DNA of 64,000 nt, taken from the NCBI RefSeq assembly GCF_036250755.1, contig NZ_CP109583.1:2046001-2110000 (forward strand). The letters run 5' to 3'. Numbering within the stretch: position 1 is the stretch's first letter; every line of letters starts with the position of its first letter. The notes beneath the pieces are model-generated. The model ran no database searches and had not been told where the DNA came from. It was given only the letters and a program-made list of their open reading frames with translations. Source of the DNA: Streptomyces uncialis (GTDB lineage: Bacteria > Actinomycetota > Actinomycetes > Streptomycetales > Streptomycetaceae). This document shows positions 9,864-19,340 of this stretch, piece by piece. The translations under genes were made by a program, and so were the position numbers.

Positions 9864-10439
9864 CTACGGCGTGGTCGCGGAAACCATGTACACCATCGGA
9901 TGATCGGGGTTCGACCAGTTCACGACGACGTCCTGGGAGGGCATGGGGTCCTTCTGCTCCCGGCTCAGGCCCCACCAGGGGCCGTCTCCGGTGAAGTCCC
10001 AGCCGACGACGCCCCGGTCGCGCACCCCGATGGTGAGGTCGTCCCTGCGCAGGGCGTCACTGCTGAAGCCGAGCTCGCCGAGGAACCGGTCGAGGCCCTC
10101 GTTGCTCGTGAGGAACTGCACGTAGAGCCTGCTGGTCTTCCAGTTGTTCGTCTCGTAGTGCGCGACATCACTGGAGTACGGGGGGATCGACACGTCGTAC
10201 ACCCGCCGCTGGACCCGGGAGGGCCAGCCCTCGGTGAGTCCTGTCGCCGAGTACTTGGCGGCCTTGTCACGGCCGCTGTCGCGGCTCTGGTTGGCGGAGA
10301 TCACCAGATACCCGGCGGGTACACCGATGAGCAGCCCGATGATGAGCAGCGTCAGGGCCCGCCGGCGGATCATCCGGCCCCGGGCCTCGGGGCGGGGTTC
10401 CTCGTCGGGTGGGGGGGCCTGGTGGGGGACGCTAGGCAT
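9864..10439 (-). CDS. Membrane-anchored protein of unknown function
   Basis: A 191-residue protein I cannot assign to a known family. A Pro/Glu-rich cytoplasmic tail (about 25 residues) ends in RGRMIRRR and is followed by one hydrophobic segment, ALTLLIIGLLIGVPAGYLVI. This suggests a single-pass type II membrane protein with about 145 residues outside the cell. The outer part has conserved-looking aromatic stretches such as WDFTGDGPWWGLSREQK. It starts 5 bases after the stop of the ROK kinase gene, so it is probably co-transcribed with it. The start at 10439 is the first ATG after that stop; the longer frame overlaps the kinase gene. Confidence 0.75.
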   Translation of the reverse strand: MPSVPHQAPPPDEEPRPEARGRMIRRRALTLLIIGLLIGVPAGYLVISANQSRDSGRDKAAKYSATGLTEGWPSRVQRRVYDVSIPPYSSDVAHYETNNWKTSRLYVQFLTSNEGLDRFLGELGFSSDALRRDDLTIGVRDRGVVGWDFTGDGPWWGLSREQKDPMPSQDVVVNWSNPDHPMVYMVSATTP

Positions 10440-10444
10440 GGGGC

Positions 10445-11587
10445 TCAGGTCCCCTGGGCCGTCCGCCGCGCCTCGGCGTACCGCTCGTAGCGTTCGTAGC
10501 GCTCGACCCTGCGGCGGTTCGCGCGGCGGAAGCGGCGGGCCACCAGCCGTGAGAGGTCGGCGGCGCCGACCATACCCGCCTCGGGGCCGAGCTGGGCGCG
10601 CGCGATACGGGCCTCGGGACGGTAGCCGCGGCCCGTCAGATGGCGGCGGAAGGCGTCCCGGGCCGGGCCGATGAGCAGGTCGTCGGCGGCGCTGACACCA
10701 CCGCCGATGACGAAGCAGGACGGGTCGAGGGCGGCGGCCAGATTGGCGATACCGACGCCGAGCCACTGCCCGATGTCCTGGAGCAGCTCGACGCACATGG
10801 CGTCGCCCTCACGGGCCAGCTCGGTGATCAGCGGGCCGGTGATGTCGGAGACGTTGCCGTTGACGCGTTCGATGATGTTGTACGCGACCGGGGAGTCGGC
10901 GGTGGCCAGTTCGCGGGCCTCGCGCACCAGGGCGTTGCCGGAGCTGTACTGCTCCCAGCAGCCCCGGTTGCCGCACGCGCAGCGGTGTCCGCCGGGGACG
11001 ACCTGCATATGGCCGAACTCGCCGGCCACACCGTACTTGCCGCGCTTGACCTGACCGTCCTCCAGGATGGCGCCGCCGATGCCGGTACCGAGGGTGATCA
11101 TGACGAGATGGTCCTCGCCGCGGCCGGCGCCGAAGCGCCACTCGGCCCAGGCGGCGGTGTTCGCGTCGTTGTCGACCATCACAGGGACCGCGAGCCTGCT
11201 GGAGATCCGGTCCCGGAGGGGTTCGTTGCGCCAGGACAGGTGGGGGGCGAACAGGATGCGGTTGCGGTCGGCGTCGACCCAGCCCGCGGCGCCGATACCG
11301 ACGGCGTGGACGTCGTGCCGGTCGGAGAGGTCCAGCACCAGTTCGACGATGGTGTCCTCGACGACCTTGGGGCTCTTGGACTTGTCCGGGGTCTCCGTGC
11401 GCAGCTTCTCCAGGATGTTGCCGTCCGCGTCCACGACGCCCGCCATCACCTTGGTGCCGCCGATGTCGATACCGACGGTCGGGACACGGGGTGCCGTCAG
11501 CAGGGAGCGGCGTTCGCGGGTGCCGACGGTGCGCAGCACGGTGGCCCGCGCGGTGCCGCGGTGCGCTAGGTCGCGGTAGGTGCTCAT
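10445..11587 (-). CDS. ROK-family sugar kinase
   Basis: A 380-residue ROK protein of the glucokinase type, which phosphorylates hexoses with ATP in the cytoplasm. The phosphate loop is GIDIGGTK near residue 40, the catalytic loop VDNDANTAAW, and the zinc motif CACGNRGCWEQ near residue 200, with all three Cys in place. No N-terminal helix-turn-helix is seen, so it is an enzyme rather than a NagC-like repressor. The last 30 residues are an Arg/Tyr/Glu-rich tail (RYERYERY repeat) not usual in the family. It lies downstream of the sugar ABC operon on the same strand, but a 760-base repeat element separates the two. It is probably the kinase for the imported sugar. Confidence 0.88.
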   Translation of the reverse strand: MSTYRDLAHRGTARATVLRTVGTRERRSLLTAPRVPTVGIDIGGTKVMAGVVDADGNILEKLRTETPDKSKSPKVVEDTIVELVLDLSDRHDVHAVGIGAAGWVDADRNRILFAPHLSWRNEPLRDRISSRLAVPVMVDNDANTAAWAEWRFGAGRGEDHLVMITLGTGIGGAILEDGQVKRGKYGVAGEFGHMQVVPGGHRCACGNRGCWEQYSSGNALVREARELATADSPVAYNIIERVNGNVSDITGPLITELAREGDAMCVELLQDIGQWLGVGIANLAAALDPSCFVIGGGVSAADDLLIGPARDAFRRHLTGRGYRPEARIARAQLGPEAGMVGAADLSRLVARRFRRANRRRVERYERYERYAEARRTAQGT

Positions 11588-11628
11588 CAGGCCGATTCTG
11601 CCTCACGGAGGCGGGGGGCCGCACGTGA

Positions 11629-12391
11629 CGCCTTCGCTTGCGCTTCTCAGGTCCGTCCAGCTGGACGCGCTTGTCCCTGCGCCGTTCCTCGCGCCCCTGG
11701 GGTTCCATACCTGGGCGTACCTGTTCCCGTGCGGGTACTTCGGGGGTGCGCAGTTCCCCGCGCCCCTTTGGGGCGCGTTCTGTTTGTTCTTCGGGTCGGG
11801 GCCGGTCGGGATTCTCCGTCCTCGATCCGACACGCTCGGTACGACGTACGTGTGGTCCTACTGAAGAGCATCGGAGTCTGCGGGCAGAGATTCCCGCCCA
11901 CCCCCTCCCGCAGCCCTGCGACTGCACGAGGAGGATGGTCCAACCCCGCCCCCGGCCGACGCCGACCACCCGCAGACTGAGAACACCCCCAGGCGGGCAC
12001 CCCCAAAGGGGCGCGGGGAACTGCGCATCCACGAACAACCCGCACGGGAACAGATACGCCCAGGTGTGGAACCCCAGGGGCGCGGGGAACTGCGCGAAAA
12101 CGGCGGGCGACGGCACAGGGACAAGTGCGCCCAGCACCGAGTACCCAGGGGCGCGAGGAACTGCGCACCCCCGGACAACCTGTACAGGGACAAGTGCGCC
12201 CAGCACCGAGTACCCAGGGGCGCGGGGAACTGCGCACCCACCGAGCGACGGCGCAGGGACAAGCGCGTTCAGCCGGACGGACCTCGGAAGCGCAAGCGAA
12301 GGCGACCTGCGGGGAACTGCGCACCCGACGAACGACGGCACAGGAACGGAGTCCGTCCAGCCGGACAGACCCAGAAGCGCAAGCGAAGGCG
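11629..12391. repeat. Modular intergenic repeat element A
   Basis: The end motif CGCCTTCGCTTGCGCTTC lies at 11629-11646, followed by GTCCAGCTGGAC. Units carrying the reverse complement of GGGGCGCGGGGAACTGCGC lie at 11681-11697 (degenerate) and 11747-11766. The hairpin GCGCCCC-TTT-GGGGCGC is at 11760-11776. A core of about 150 bases (11789-11940) contains CTGAAGAGCATCGGAGTCTG at 11861-11880. Units in forward orientation start at 12008, 12077, 12148 and 12217. Two tandem end modules close the element, the last ending at 12391. The element separates the ABC operon from the ROK kinase gene. Its right end touches the stop codon of the ATPase gene. Confidence 0.85.
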
Positions 12392-13201
12392 TTACCGCTG
12401 GAGCTCGTGCCGCAGATCGTCCAGTTCGCTGCCGCCCGCCATCTGGCGGGTGAGCTCGTCGAGGGTGATCCCGTCCCGCGTGTGGCTGCCCGACATCGCG
12501 CCCCGCTTCAGCAGCACGAACCGGTCCCCCACGAGATACGCGTGGTGCGGGTTGTGCGTGATGAGGACCACACCCAGCCCGGCGTCCCGGGCCGCGGCGA
12601 CGTACTTGAGGACGACTCCGGACTGCTTCACGCCGAGCGCGGCGGTCGGCTCGTCCAGCACCAGTACCCTCGCCCCGAAGTGCACGGCCCGCGCGATGGC
12701 CACGCACTGCCGCTCACCGCCGGAGAGCGTGCCGATGGGCTGGTCGACGTCCCGCAGGTCGATACCCATGCGCAGCAGCTCCGCGCGGGTGGTGGACCGC
12801 ATCAGTTCGGTGTCGAGCCGCCGGAAGGGGCCGGCCCCCTTCGTCGGTTCGGAGCCGAGGAAGAAGTTGCGCCACACCGGCATCAGGGGCACCACCGCGA
12901 GGTCCTGGTAGACCGTGGCGATGCCCTTGTCGAGCGCTTCGCGCGGGGAGGCGAGACGGGTCTCCTCGCCCTCGATGCTCAGGGTGCCCGCGTCGTGCTG
13001 GTGCAGCCCCGCGATGATCTTGATCAGGGTGGACTTGCCCGCGCCGTTGTCCCCGAGCACACAGGTGATCTCCCCCGCGTGCACCTCCAGGGAGACCCCT
13101 TCGAGGGCCCGGATGTTGCCGTAGTGCTTGCTGACGTCGTCCAGCCGGACCAGGGGGGCGCCGGGGGCCGGGCCGTCGGACGGGGCGGCTTCAGGGGTCA
13201 T
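12392..13201 (-). CDS. Sugar ABC transporter ATP-binding protein
   Basis: A 269-residue ATPase of the ribose/xylose-type (CUT2) importer class. It has Walker [10 protein letters not shown], signature LSGGERQ and Walker [13 protein letters not shown]. It carries one nucleotide-binding domain where many CUT2 ATPases such as RbsA have two, so it should act as a homodimer. The start at 13201 is set by the ATGA overlap with the permease stop. The stop codon TAA lies directly against the end motif of repeat element A. Together with the permease and lipoprotein genes it forms a coupled operon, probably controlled by the GntR regulator upstream. Confidence 0.92.
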   Translation of the reverse strand: MTPEAAPSDGPAPGAPLVRLDDVSKHYGNIRALEGVSLEVHAGEITCVLGDNGAGKSTLIKIIAGLHQHDAGTLSIEGEETRLASPREALDKGIATVYQDLAVVPLMPVWRNFFLGSEPTKGAGPFRRLDTELMRSTTRAELLRMGIDLRDVDQPIGTLSGGERQCVAIARAVHFGARVLVLDEPTAALGVKQSGVVLKYVAAARDAGLGVVLITHNPHHAYLVGDRFVLLKRGAMSGSHTRDGITLDELTRQMAGGSELDDLRHELQR

Positions 13202-14259
13202 GTCGTGGCCTCCGCGCGCTTGCGGACCCAGGCGTTCAGCAGGGTCGCCAGGAGGAGCATCGCTCCCAGGAAGAACTTGAACCAGTCGGGGTTCCACTCG
13301 GCGAAGACGATGCCCTTGCTGGTCATGCCGAAGATGAGAGCGCCGACCGCCGAGCCGATGGCGGAGCCGTACCCGCCGGTGATCAGGCAGCCGCCGATGA
13401 CGGCGGCGATGATGTAGATGAGTTCGTTGCCGACGCCCTCGCCGGACTGGACGACGTCGAACGAGAACAGCAGATGCTGTCCGGCGATCCACGCGCCGAA
13501 CGCGACGCCCATGTAGAGGCCGATCTTCGTCCGGGCGACCGGTACGCCGACCGCGCGGGCCGCGTCCTTGCCGCCGCCGACCGCGAAGATCCAGTTCCCG
13601 GCGCGGGTGCGCAGCAGGAGCCAGGTGGCGACGCCGACCAGGGCGAACCACCAGAGGATCGTGATCTTGAAGTTGACGCCGCCGAGGGTGAGGGTCGAGG
13701 CGAAGACGCTCTTCGCGGAGGCGAAGCCCTCCATGTCGGCGATCGACTTGGTGGAGACCGTGCCGCTGATCAGCTTGGTGAAGCCGAGGTTCAGCCCGGT
13801 CAGCATCAGGAACGTGCCCAGCGTGATGATGAAGCTGGGCAGTCCGGTCCGGGTCAGCATGAAGCCGTTGAACACCCCGATCGCGAGGGTCACCAGCAGG
13901 GACACCCCGACCCCGACCCAGACGTTCGCGGTCATCTGGTAGCTGAACATCGAGGACACCAGGGCGGAGCTGGTGACCATGACCCCGGCGGACAGGTCGA
14001 ACTCCCCGCCGATCATCAGCAGCGCGACGGGCACCGCCATGATGCCGATGGTGGAGGCCGCGTACAGCACGGTGCTCAGGCTCGCGGCGCGCAGGAAGCT
14101 GTCCGCGACGACCGCGAAGAACAGGAACACCGCGAGGGCTCCGACGACGGACCCCAGCTCGGGGCGGCCCATCAGCCTGCGCAGCGGTGAGGTCCGCCCG
14201 AGGCGTTCGTCGGGCCCGGCGCCGCCCGGGGCGGGCGCGGCGGGGGCGGTCGCGCTCAT
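13198..14259 (-). CDS. Sugar ABC transporter permease (CUT2 type)
   Basis: A 353-residue polytopic membrane protein of the RbsC/XylH permease family. About nine to ten hydrophobic segments are visible, starting with [21 protein letters not shown] and ending with [17 protein letters not shown]. The conserved region [19 protein letters not shown] matches the family motif near the second and third membrane segments, and [19 protein letters not shown] is the cytoplasmic coupling region. The start at 14259 overlaps the stop of the binding-protein gene (ATGA), and its own stop overlaps the ATPase start, so all three subunits are translationally coupled. The substrate is likely a monosaccharide; the sequence does not identify which. 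Confidence 0.92.
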   Translation of the reverse strand: MSATAPAAPAPGGAGPDERLGRTSPLRRLMGRPELGSVVGALAVFLFFAVVADSFLRAASLSTVLYAASTIGIMAVPVALLMIGGEFDLSAGVMVTSSALVSSMFSYQMTANVWVGVGVSLLVTLAIGVFNGFMLTRTGLPSFIITLGTFLMLTGLNLGFTKLISGTVSTKSIADMEGFASAKSVFASTLTLGGVNFKITILWWFALVGVATWLLLRTRAGNWIFAVGGGKDAARAVGVPVARTKIGLYMGVAFGAWIAGQHLLFSFDVVQSGEGVGNELIYIIAAVIGGCLITGGYGSAIGSAVGALIFGMTSKGIVFAEWNPDWFKFFLGAMLLLATLLNAWVRKRAEATT

Positions 14260-15269
14260 CGGGTCCCCCGCTTCGTGTAGTCCTCCAGCTCGGCGGCCTG
14301 GTCCTTGGTGACGATCTGCGGGCCGGTCAGGACGGGCTTGCCGCCGCCGAGCACATCGGCGTTGTACTTGAAGAGCCACAGCAGGTCGACGGCCTCGTAC
14401 CCCTGGAGGTAGGGCTGCTGGTCGACGGCGAAGCCCAGATCACCGCTCTTCAGTCCGGCGGCGACCTTCTCGTTCAGGTCGAAGGTGTCGATCTCCGCCT
14501 TGCTGCCCGCGTCCTGCTTGGCCTTGACGGCGGTGTCCGCGAAGGGCGCGCCGAGGGTGACGACGGCGTCGATGTCCCGGTCGGCCTGGAGCTTGGAGAC
14601 GATCGAGGCCTGGACGTCGGGCATGTTGGTGCCGTCCACGTACAGATTGGTCATCCGGCCCTCGAACGTCTTCTTCGCCCCGGCGCAGCGCTGCTCGTGG
14701 CCGACGTTGCCCTGCTCGTGCAGGACGCAGACGGCGCTGCGGCGCCCGCGCTCGTTGAGCTCGGTGCCGACGGCCTCGCCCGCGACGGTCTCGTCCTGGC
14801 CGATATGGGTGAGGGCGCCGAACTCCTTGGACTCCGCGGAGCCCGAGTTCACGGTGATCACGGGGATACCGGCCTTGCGGGCGCGTTCCAGGGCGGACTT
14901 CATCGCGGCGGGCTTGGCGAGGGTGACGATGATCCCGTCGACCTCCTTGTCGATCGCCGCGTCGACCAGCTGGGCCTGCTGCTGGGCCTCGTCGTGATGC
15001 GAGTACACGAAGTTGATGTTGTCCTTGGCGGCGGCCTCCCGGGCGCCGTTCTGGACGATGTCCCAGAAGGTGTCGCCGTCACCGGAGTGCGTCACCATGG
15101 CGAACGTCCAGCGGGGGGTGCTGACCGTGGACTTCCCCTGGGAGGCGGCGGCCTTCCGGGCGTCCTCGGCGCGCTTGCCGCCCGTGCTGCTGCATCCGGC
15201 GAGGGTCATCCCGAGCGCCACCACCAGCACGGCTCCCACCGCGCGTACCCCTGTCCGTGCCTTTGCCAC
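14256..15269 (-). CDS. Sugar-binding lipoprotein of the ABC importer
   Basis: A 337-residue periplasmic-binding-protein fold of the RbsB/LacI-like type (Peripla_BP_4). The signal peptide ends in the lipobox LAGC with Cys26 as the lipidation site. Family segments include [25 protein letters not shown] and [10 protein letters not shown] near the C-terminus. The GTG at 15269 is chosen because it places the signal peptide at the N-terminus and has AAGAAGGGC upstream. The frame stays open to an ATG at 15524 that also has a ribosome-binding site (GAGGTG), which would add 85 residues. It is the first gene of the ABC operon, behind the promoter at 15572-15600. Confidence 0.9.
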   Translation of the reverse strand: MAKARTGVRAVGAVLVVALGMTLAGCSSTGGKRAEDARKAAASQGKSTVSTPRWTFAMVTHSGDGDTFWDIVQNGAREAAAKDNINFVYSHHDEAQQQAQLVDAAIDKEVDGIIVTLAKPAAMKSALERARKAGIPVITVNSGSAESKEFGALTHIGQDETVAGEAVGTELNERGRRSAVCVLHEQGNVGHEQRCAGAKKTFEGRMTNLYVDGTNMPDVQASIVSKLQADRDIDAVVTLGAPFADTAVKAKQDAGSKAEIDTFDLNEKVAAGLKSGDLGFAVDQQPYLQGYEAVDLLWLFKYNADVLGGGKPVLTGPQIVTKDQAAELEDYTKRGTR

Positions 15270-15571
15270 GACCCCGTGCCCTTCTTGCCGTACTCCCCGG
15301 TGCGCCGGGACCGGCCGACCGGCCCCGGGGGTCGACTTTGCGACCTCGAACGCTCCAGTATCGGCCACCGGCAGGGCGCGGGTGGTCATCGGGTACCGCG
15401 CGGTGCGCTTCGCCGGGCGCGGCACGCCCGGCGGATTCGCCCCGGCGCCCTCGCCGCGGGAGCCGCCGCGTGCCGTCACGGCGCGGGGTTCCGCCGGACC
15501 TGCTGCCCTGCGGTCGGTACGCATGGTGGGTCCACCTCTTCTCCCCGGCCGCCCGGATGCGGCTGAGGGGA

Positions 15572-15616
15572 GTTCTAGTGGTGGGGCCGGACCCCGTCAA
15601 TGGGTTTGTCAGAACA
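15572..15616 (-). promoter_or_regulatory. Promoter and operator of the sugar ABC operon
   Basis: On the minus strand TTGACG (15600-15595) and TAGAAC (15577-15572) are 17 bases apart, a near-consensus vegetative promoter. Just upstream of the -35 box lies TTGTCAGAACA at 15606-15616. It resembles the perfect palindrome TTGTCCGGACAA at 16470-16481 and is therefore a likely second binding site for the GntR regulator. The predicted leader is about 300 bases to the GTG start. Confidence 0.6.
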
Positions 15617-15654
15617 TTCTTACGAGGTGTGCGTGATCCCGTGCCGACACCGTC

Positions 15655-16440
15655 TCAGGGGCGTACGAGGAGCTGGAACTCGAAGGAATAGCGGGACGCG
15701 CGGTACAGATGGGAGCCGTGTTCCACGGGACGTCCGGTGTCGTCGAAGGTGGTGCGGCGCATGGTCAGCAGCGGCGCGCCCTCGGACTCGTCGAGCTGTT
15801 CGCCCTCCGGCCCGTCGGCGGCGCGGGCGCCCACGGACTGCCGGGCGCTGTGCAGGGTGATCCCCGCGGCCCGCATCAGCCGGTACAGCCCGGTGGCCTC
15901 CAGCCGGTCCTCCTCCAGGGCCAGCAGTCCGACCGGCAGATGGTTGCGGAGGTACGCCATGGGTTCGCCGTGCGCCAGCCGCAGCCGTTCCAGCCGCTGC
16001 ACCTCGGCGCCCTCGGCGACCCCGAGGGCCGCGGCGACCTCGGCGGACGCGGGGACCAGGTCCCGGGCGAGCACCCGGGTCGACGGACGCTGACCGGCCG
16101 TCTCCAGGTCGTCGTACAGGCTGCTCAGCTCCAGCGGGCGTTTGACCTGGCTGTGCACCACCTGGGTGCCGACGCCCCGGCGGCGCACCAGCAGTCCCTT
16201 GTCCACCAGCGACTGGATGGCCTGGCGGACGGTCGGCCGGGACAGGCCGAGGCGGCCCGCCAGGTCGATCTCGTTGCCGAGCAGGCTGCCCGGGGTGAGC
16301 GTCCCGTCCTCGATCGCCGCTTCGAGCTGCTGGGCGAGCTGGAAGTACAGCGGGACCGGGCTGCCCCGGTCGACGCCGAGCTGGAGCGGACGGACGGGAT
16401 CGGCTTCTGGTGTGGGCACGGGGGCGAGCGTAGCCGTCAC
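15655..16440 (-). CDS. GntR/HutC-family regulator of sugar uptake
   Basis: A 261-residue regulator. The winged helix-turn-helix covers about residues 28-95, with LSRPTVRQAIQSLVDKGLLVRRRGVGTQVV as recognition helix and wing. The UTRA ligand-binding domain follows, ending in GSHLYRASRYSFEFQLL. HutC-type GntR proteins release DNA when they bind a sugar or sugar phosphate. The gene is read from a GTG at 16440, divergent from the dehydrogenase and upstream of the ABC operon on the same strand. The palindrome at 16470-16481, between it and the dehydrogenase, and the related site at 15606-15616 suggest it controls both units and itself. Confidence 0.9.
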   Translation of the reverse strand: MTATLAPVPTPEADPVRPLQLGVDRGSPVPLYFQLAQQLEAAIEDGTLTPGSLLGNEIDLAGRLGLSRPTVRQAIQSLVDKGLLVRRRGVGTQVVHSQVKRPLELSSLYDDLETAGQRPSTRVLARDLVPASAEVAAALGVAEGAEVQRLERLRLAHGEPMAYLRNHLPVGLLALEEDRLEATGLYRLMRAAGITLHSARQSVGARAADGPEGEQLDESEGAPLLTMRRTTFDDTGRPVEHGSHLYRASRYSFEFQLLVRP

Positions 16441-16469
16441 GTCCGGGCGCGTGAACCCATCAGGTTCGA

Positions 16470-16491
16470 TTGTCCGGACAAACCATTGACA
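16470..16491 (+). promoter_or_regulatory. GntR operator palindrome and -35 box of the dehydrogenase
   Basis: TTGTCCGGACAA at 16470-16481 is a perfect 12-base palindrome, followed four bases later by TTGACA at 16486-16491. The gene starts at 16521 with no clear ribosome-binding site, so a very short leader is likely. The site lies in the 80-base gap between divergent genes. Confidence 0.65.
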
Positions 16492-16520
16492 GGGGGCGTG
16501 CGCCCCGTCAGCTTGTACCC

Positions 16521-17525
16521 ATGCGCATCGGACTCATCGGGACGGGCCGCATCGGTACGTTCCACGCGGCCTCCCTCTGCCGCAACCGCGAGGTCGGTTC
16601 CCTCGTCGTCACCGACGCCGACACCGCACGGGCGCACGCGCTCGCCGAACGGGTCGGGGCGACCGTCGCGCCCGGGGTGGACGAGATCTTCACCTGGGGA
16701 GTGGACGCGGTCGTCATCACCACCGCCACCTCCGCGCACGCCGAGCTGATCGGCCGGGCCGCGCGGTCCGGGCTGCCGGTGTTCTGCGAGAAGCCCATCG
16801 CCGTCGACCTGCCCGGCACGATGGCCGCGCTGCGGGAGGTGGAGCGCGCGGGGACCGTGCTCCAGATGGGCTTCCAGCGGCGCTTCGACGCGGGGTACAC
16901 CGCGGCCCGGGAGGCCGTGCGCAGCGGGCGGCTCGGCCGCCTGCACACCGTACGGGCGATGACCTCGGACCCGGCGCCCCCACCGGCCGGGTACCTGCCG
17001 CTGTCCGGGGGCCTCTTCCGGGACTGCCTGGTGCACGACTTCGACATCCTGCGCTGGGTCACCGGCCGGGAGATCGTCGACGTCCACGCGGTGGGGTCCG
17101 ACGCCGGGCCCGCGATGTTCCGCGAGGCGGGCGACGTGGACACCGCGGCGGCGCTGCTCACCCTGGACGACGGGACCCTCGCGACCGCCACGGCGACCCG
17201 CCTGAACGGGGCGGGGTACGACGTACGGATGGAGCTGGCCGGGGAGACGGACCAGGTCGCGGTAGGACTCGACGACCGGACACCGATCGCGTCCACGGAA
17301 CCGGCGGGGCCGCGGGCCGCGGACAAGCCGTGGACCGGGTTCCTGGAACGGTTCGCCCCCGCGTACGAGGCGGAGCTGGCGGCGTTCGTGGCGGTGGTGC
17401 GGGGGGAGCGGGAGAATCCGTGCGGGGGCAACGAGGCGTTGCAGGCGTTGCGGGTCGCGGAGGCGTGTGAGGTGTCGCGACGCGAACGGAGGGGGGTCCG
17501 GGTCGAGGAGATCGCCCCGGAGTGA
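16521..17525 (+). CDS. Gfo/Idh/MocA-family dehydrogenase (inositol 2-dehydrogenase-like)
   Basis: A 334-residue NAD(P)-dependent oxidoreductase acting on a sugar or cyclitol. The Rossmann fingerprint GLIGTGRIGTFHA is at residues 4-16, the EKP motif of the family is CEKPIAVDL, and the C-terminal domain includes GGLFRDCLVHDFDILRW with the conserved DxxxHDxD-like region (RDCLVHDFD). This places it closest to inositol 2-dehydrogenases (IolG-like). It is divergent from the GntR regulator and probably induced with the ABC importer, which suggests that it oxidises the imported sugar. The ATG at 16521 is chosen because the Rossmann fold begins at once. The stop is followed after 3 bases by repeat element B. 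Confidence 0.88.
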   Translation: MRIGLIGTGRIGTFHAASLCRNREVGSLVVTDADTARAHALAERVGATVAPGVDEIFTWGVDAVVITTATSAHAELIGRAARSGLPVFCEKPIAVDLPGTMAALREVERAGTVLQMGFQRRFDAGYTAAREAVRSGRLGRLHTVRAMTSDPAPPPAGYLPLSGGLFRDCLVHDFDILRWVTGREIVDVHAVGSDAGPAMFREAGDVDTAAALLTLDDGTLATATATRLNGAGYDVRMELAGETDQVAVGLDDRTPIASTEPAGPRAADKPWTGFLERFAPAYEAELAAFVAVVRGERENPCGGNEALQALRVAEACEVSRRERRGVRVEEIAPE

Positions 17526-18050
17526 CCCTTCGAGGGCTGTCCGGCTGGGCGCACTTGTCCCGGTACGGGTCGGACGGAGGTGCGCGGTTCCCCGCGCCCC
17601 TGGATGCTGCCCCGGTCCGTTGTTCTTCGGGTGCGGGTCCGCCCTCGTCTTTGCGCAGTTCCCCGCGCCCCTTTGGGGCGCCCCCTGAGGTTGTTCTTCA
17701 CCCTCCTCCTCGCGCAGTCGCATGGCTGCCGAAGGGGGTGGGCGGGACTCTCTGCCCGCAGACTCCGATGCTCTTCAGTCGGACCACATGAACGTCCGAC
17801 CGAGCGCGTTGGAGCGAGGACGGAGAATCCCGACCGGCCCCGACCCGAAGAACGGCAGAACGCGCCCCAAAGGGGCGCGGGGAACTGCGCAAAACCACCG
17901 AACGACAGCACAGGAACAAGCGCGCCCACCCGGACAGACCTACGAAGCGCAAGCGAAGGCGACCCGCGGGGAACTGCGCGAAACCCACGAGCGACGGCAC
18001 AGGAACAAGCGCGTCCAGCTGGACGGACCTGGGAAGCGCAAGCGAAGGCG
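17526..18050. repeat. Modular intergenic repeat element B
   Basis: It lies between the convergent 3' ends of the dehydrogenase and the P450. A degenerate end module is at 17526-17555. Left-arm units end at 17600 and 17671 (71-base period). Inward hairpins GCGCCCC-TTT-GGGGCGC (17665-17681) and GCGCCCC-AAA-GGGGCGC (17862-17878) flank the core. The core, about 17705-17855, is inverted relative to elements A and C, with CAGACTCCGATGCTCTTCAG at 17759-17778. Two tandem end modules follow, the last ending in GAAGCGCAAGCGAAGGCG at 18050, four bases from the P450 stop codon. Confidence 0.85.
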
Positions 18051-18054
18051 ACCC

Positions 18055-19242
18055 TCACCACCGGAGGGGCACACTGCGGGGGCCTCGGATGAGGATGCCG
18101 GGGGTCCAGGGGCCCGGGGGGCCGTCGAGGGCGAGGCGGGGACAGCGTTCCAGGAGGCCCCGGAGTGCGACCCGCGCCTCCACCCGGGCCAGCGGCGCCC
18201 CGAGACAGTGATGAATGCCGTGCCCGAACGCGAGATGCCCCCGCCCGGCCCGGCGGATGTCGAAGCGGTCGGGCCCCCCGAACCGCCCCGGGTCGCGCCC
18301 GGCCGCGCCGAGCCCGACGAGCACGGAGTCACCGGCCCGCACGGTCACCCCACCCACCTCGAAGTCCTCCGCGGCGAAGCGGTACGTGCTGGCCTCGACG
18401 GGCCCGTCGTAGCGCAGGGTCTCCTCGACCGCGCCGTCGAGCAGGCCCATGTCTGCACGGAGGGCGGCGAGCTGCCCGGGGTGGGAGAGCAGCGCGACGA
18501 CCGCGTTGGCGATCAGATGGACCGTGGTCTCGTGTCCCGCGACGAGTAACAGGAAGGCCATGGCGCGCAGTTCGTCACCGGAGAGCCGGTCGCCGTCCTC
18601 GGCCTCCGTACGGATGAGCGCGGACAGCAGATCCTCCGCGGCTCCGCCGGCGCGTTTGTCGGCGATCAGCTCGTCCAGATAGGTCCCGAGTTCGGCCACG
18701 CTCCGCTGCGCCTCGGCGCGGCCCGCCGGGGCGACGACCCCGTTGGACATCCGGCGGAAGGCGGCCCGGTCCATGGCCGGTACCCCGAGGAGTTCGCAGA
18801 TGACGGTCATCGGCAGCGGGAACGCGAACGACTCGACTAGGTCGGCCCGGCCGAGCGGGACCATCGCGTCGAGGAGGTCGCCGGTGATCCGCCGGACGCG
18901 CGGGACCAGGGCCTCGACCCGGCGGGCGGTGAACTCCCGGGTGACGAGCCGGCGCAGCCGGGTGTGGTCGGGCGGGTCGGCGACGAGCATGTGCCGCCCC
19001 ATCAGATGGTCGTTGAAGGCGAAACCGTCCGCGCGGGTGTAGTCCTTGAACAGCCGGGGGTCCGCGAGCAGCGAGCGCGCCTCGTCGTACCCGACGACGA
19101 GCCACACCTCCTCGGAGTAGGCGGGCGGCGGCAGCCGTACCCGGTGCACGGGACCGCGGGCCCGCAGTCGCGCGTAGACGGGGTACGGGTCGTCGCGGAA
19201 CTCCGCGCCGTACGCCGCCAGATCGATCACCTCGGTCGTCAT
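18055..19242 (-). CDS. Cytochrome P450
   Basis: A 395-residue soluble bacterial P450, resembling the CYP105/CYP107 macrolide-hydroxylase group in length and motifs. The I-helix oxygen-activation motif is AGHETTVH, the ExxR pair EETLR, and the haem-binding loop FGHGIHHCLGAPLAR with Cys346 as axial ligand. No ferredoxin or ferredoxin-reductase gene is adjacent, so electron donors would come from elsewhere. The ATG at 19242 has GGGAGCGG upstream. It is 50 kb or less from rppA but not adjacent, and it does not look like the flaviolin-coupling CYP158A2. The substrate is unknown. Confidence 0.92.
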   Translation of the reverse strand: MTTEVIDLAAYGAEFRDDPYPVYARLRARGPVHRVRLPPPAYSEEVWLVVGYDEARSLLADPRLFKDYTRADGFAFNDHLMGRHMLVADPPDHTRLRRLVTREFTARRVEALVPRVRRITGDLLDAMVPLGRADLVESFAFPLPMTVICELLGVPAMDRAAFRRMSNGVVAPAGRAEAQRSVAELGTYLDELIADKRAGGAAEDLLSALIRTEAEDGDRLSGDELRAMAFLLLVAGHETTVHLIANAVVALLSHPGQLAALRADMGLLDGAVEETLRYDGPVEASTYRFAAEDFEVGGVTVRAGDSVLVGLGAAGRDPGRFGGPDRFDIRRAGRGHLAFGHGIHHCLGAPLARVEARVALRGLLERCPRLALDGPPGPWTPGILIRGPRSVPLRW

Positions 19243-19340
19243 GTCCGCTCCCTCCGGCCCCGCGCGCCCGGCCGGACCCGTGCACGCGTCCTGGTGAGAA
19301 TCTCACCCGGAGGTCAGCGGGCCGGGACCGGGCCGGAGGG

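Noticed and set aside
5311..10490. Long plus-strand frames opposite the SWIM and SNF2 genes
   Set aside because: They are antisense shadows caused by high third-position GC. The minus-strand genes show complete helicase and zinc-finger motifs.
11603..12911. Open frames within repeat element A, reading repeated peptides such as GAGNCA
   Set aside because: The 69-71-base period is not constant modulo 3, so no frame is conserved between units or elements. They are open by composition only.
18055..19242. The P450 as the flaviolin-coupling partner of rppA
   Set aside because: It lies 16 kb away and its motifs look like the CYP105/107 type rather than CYP158A. Nothing ties it to rppA.
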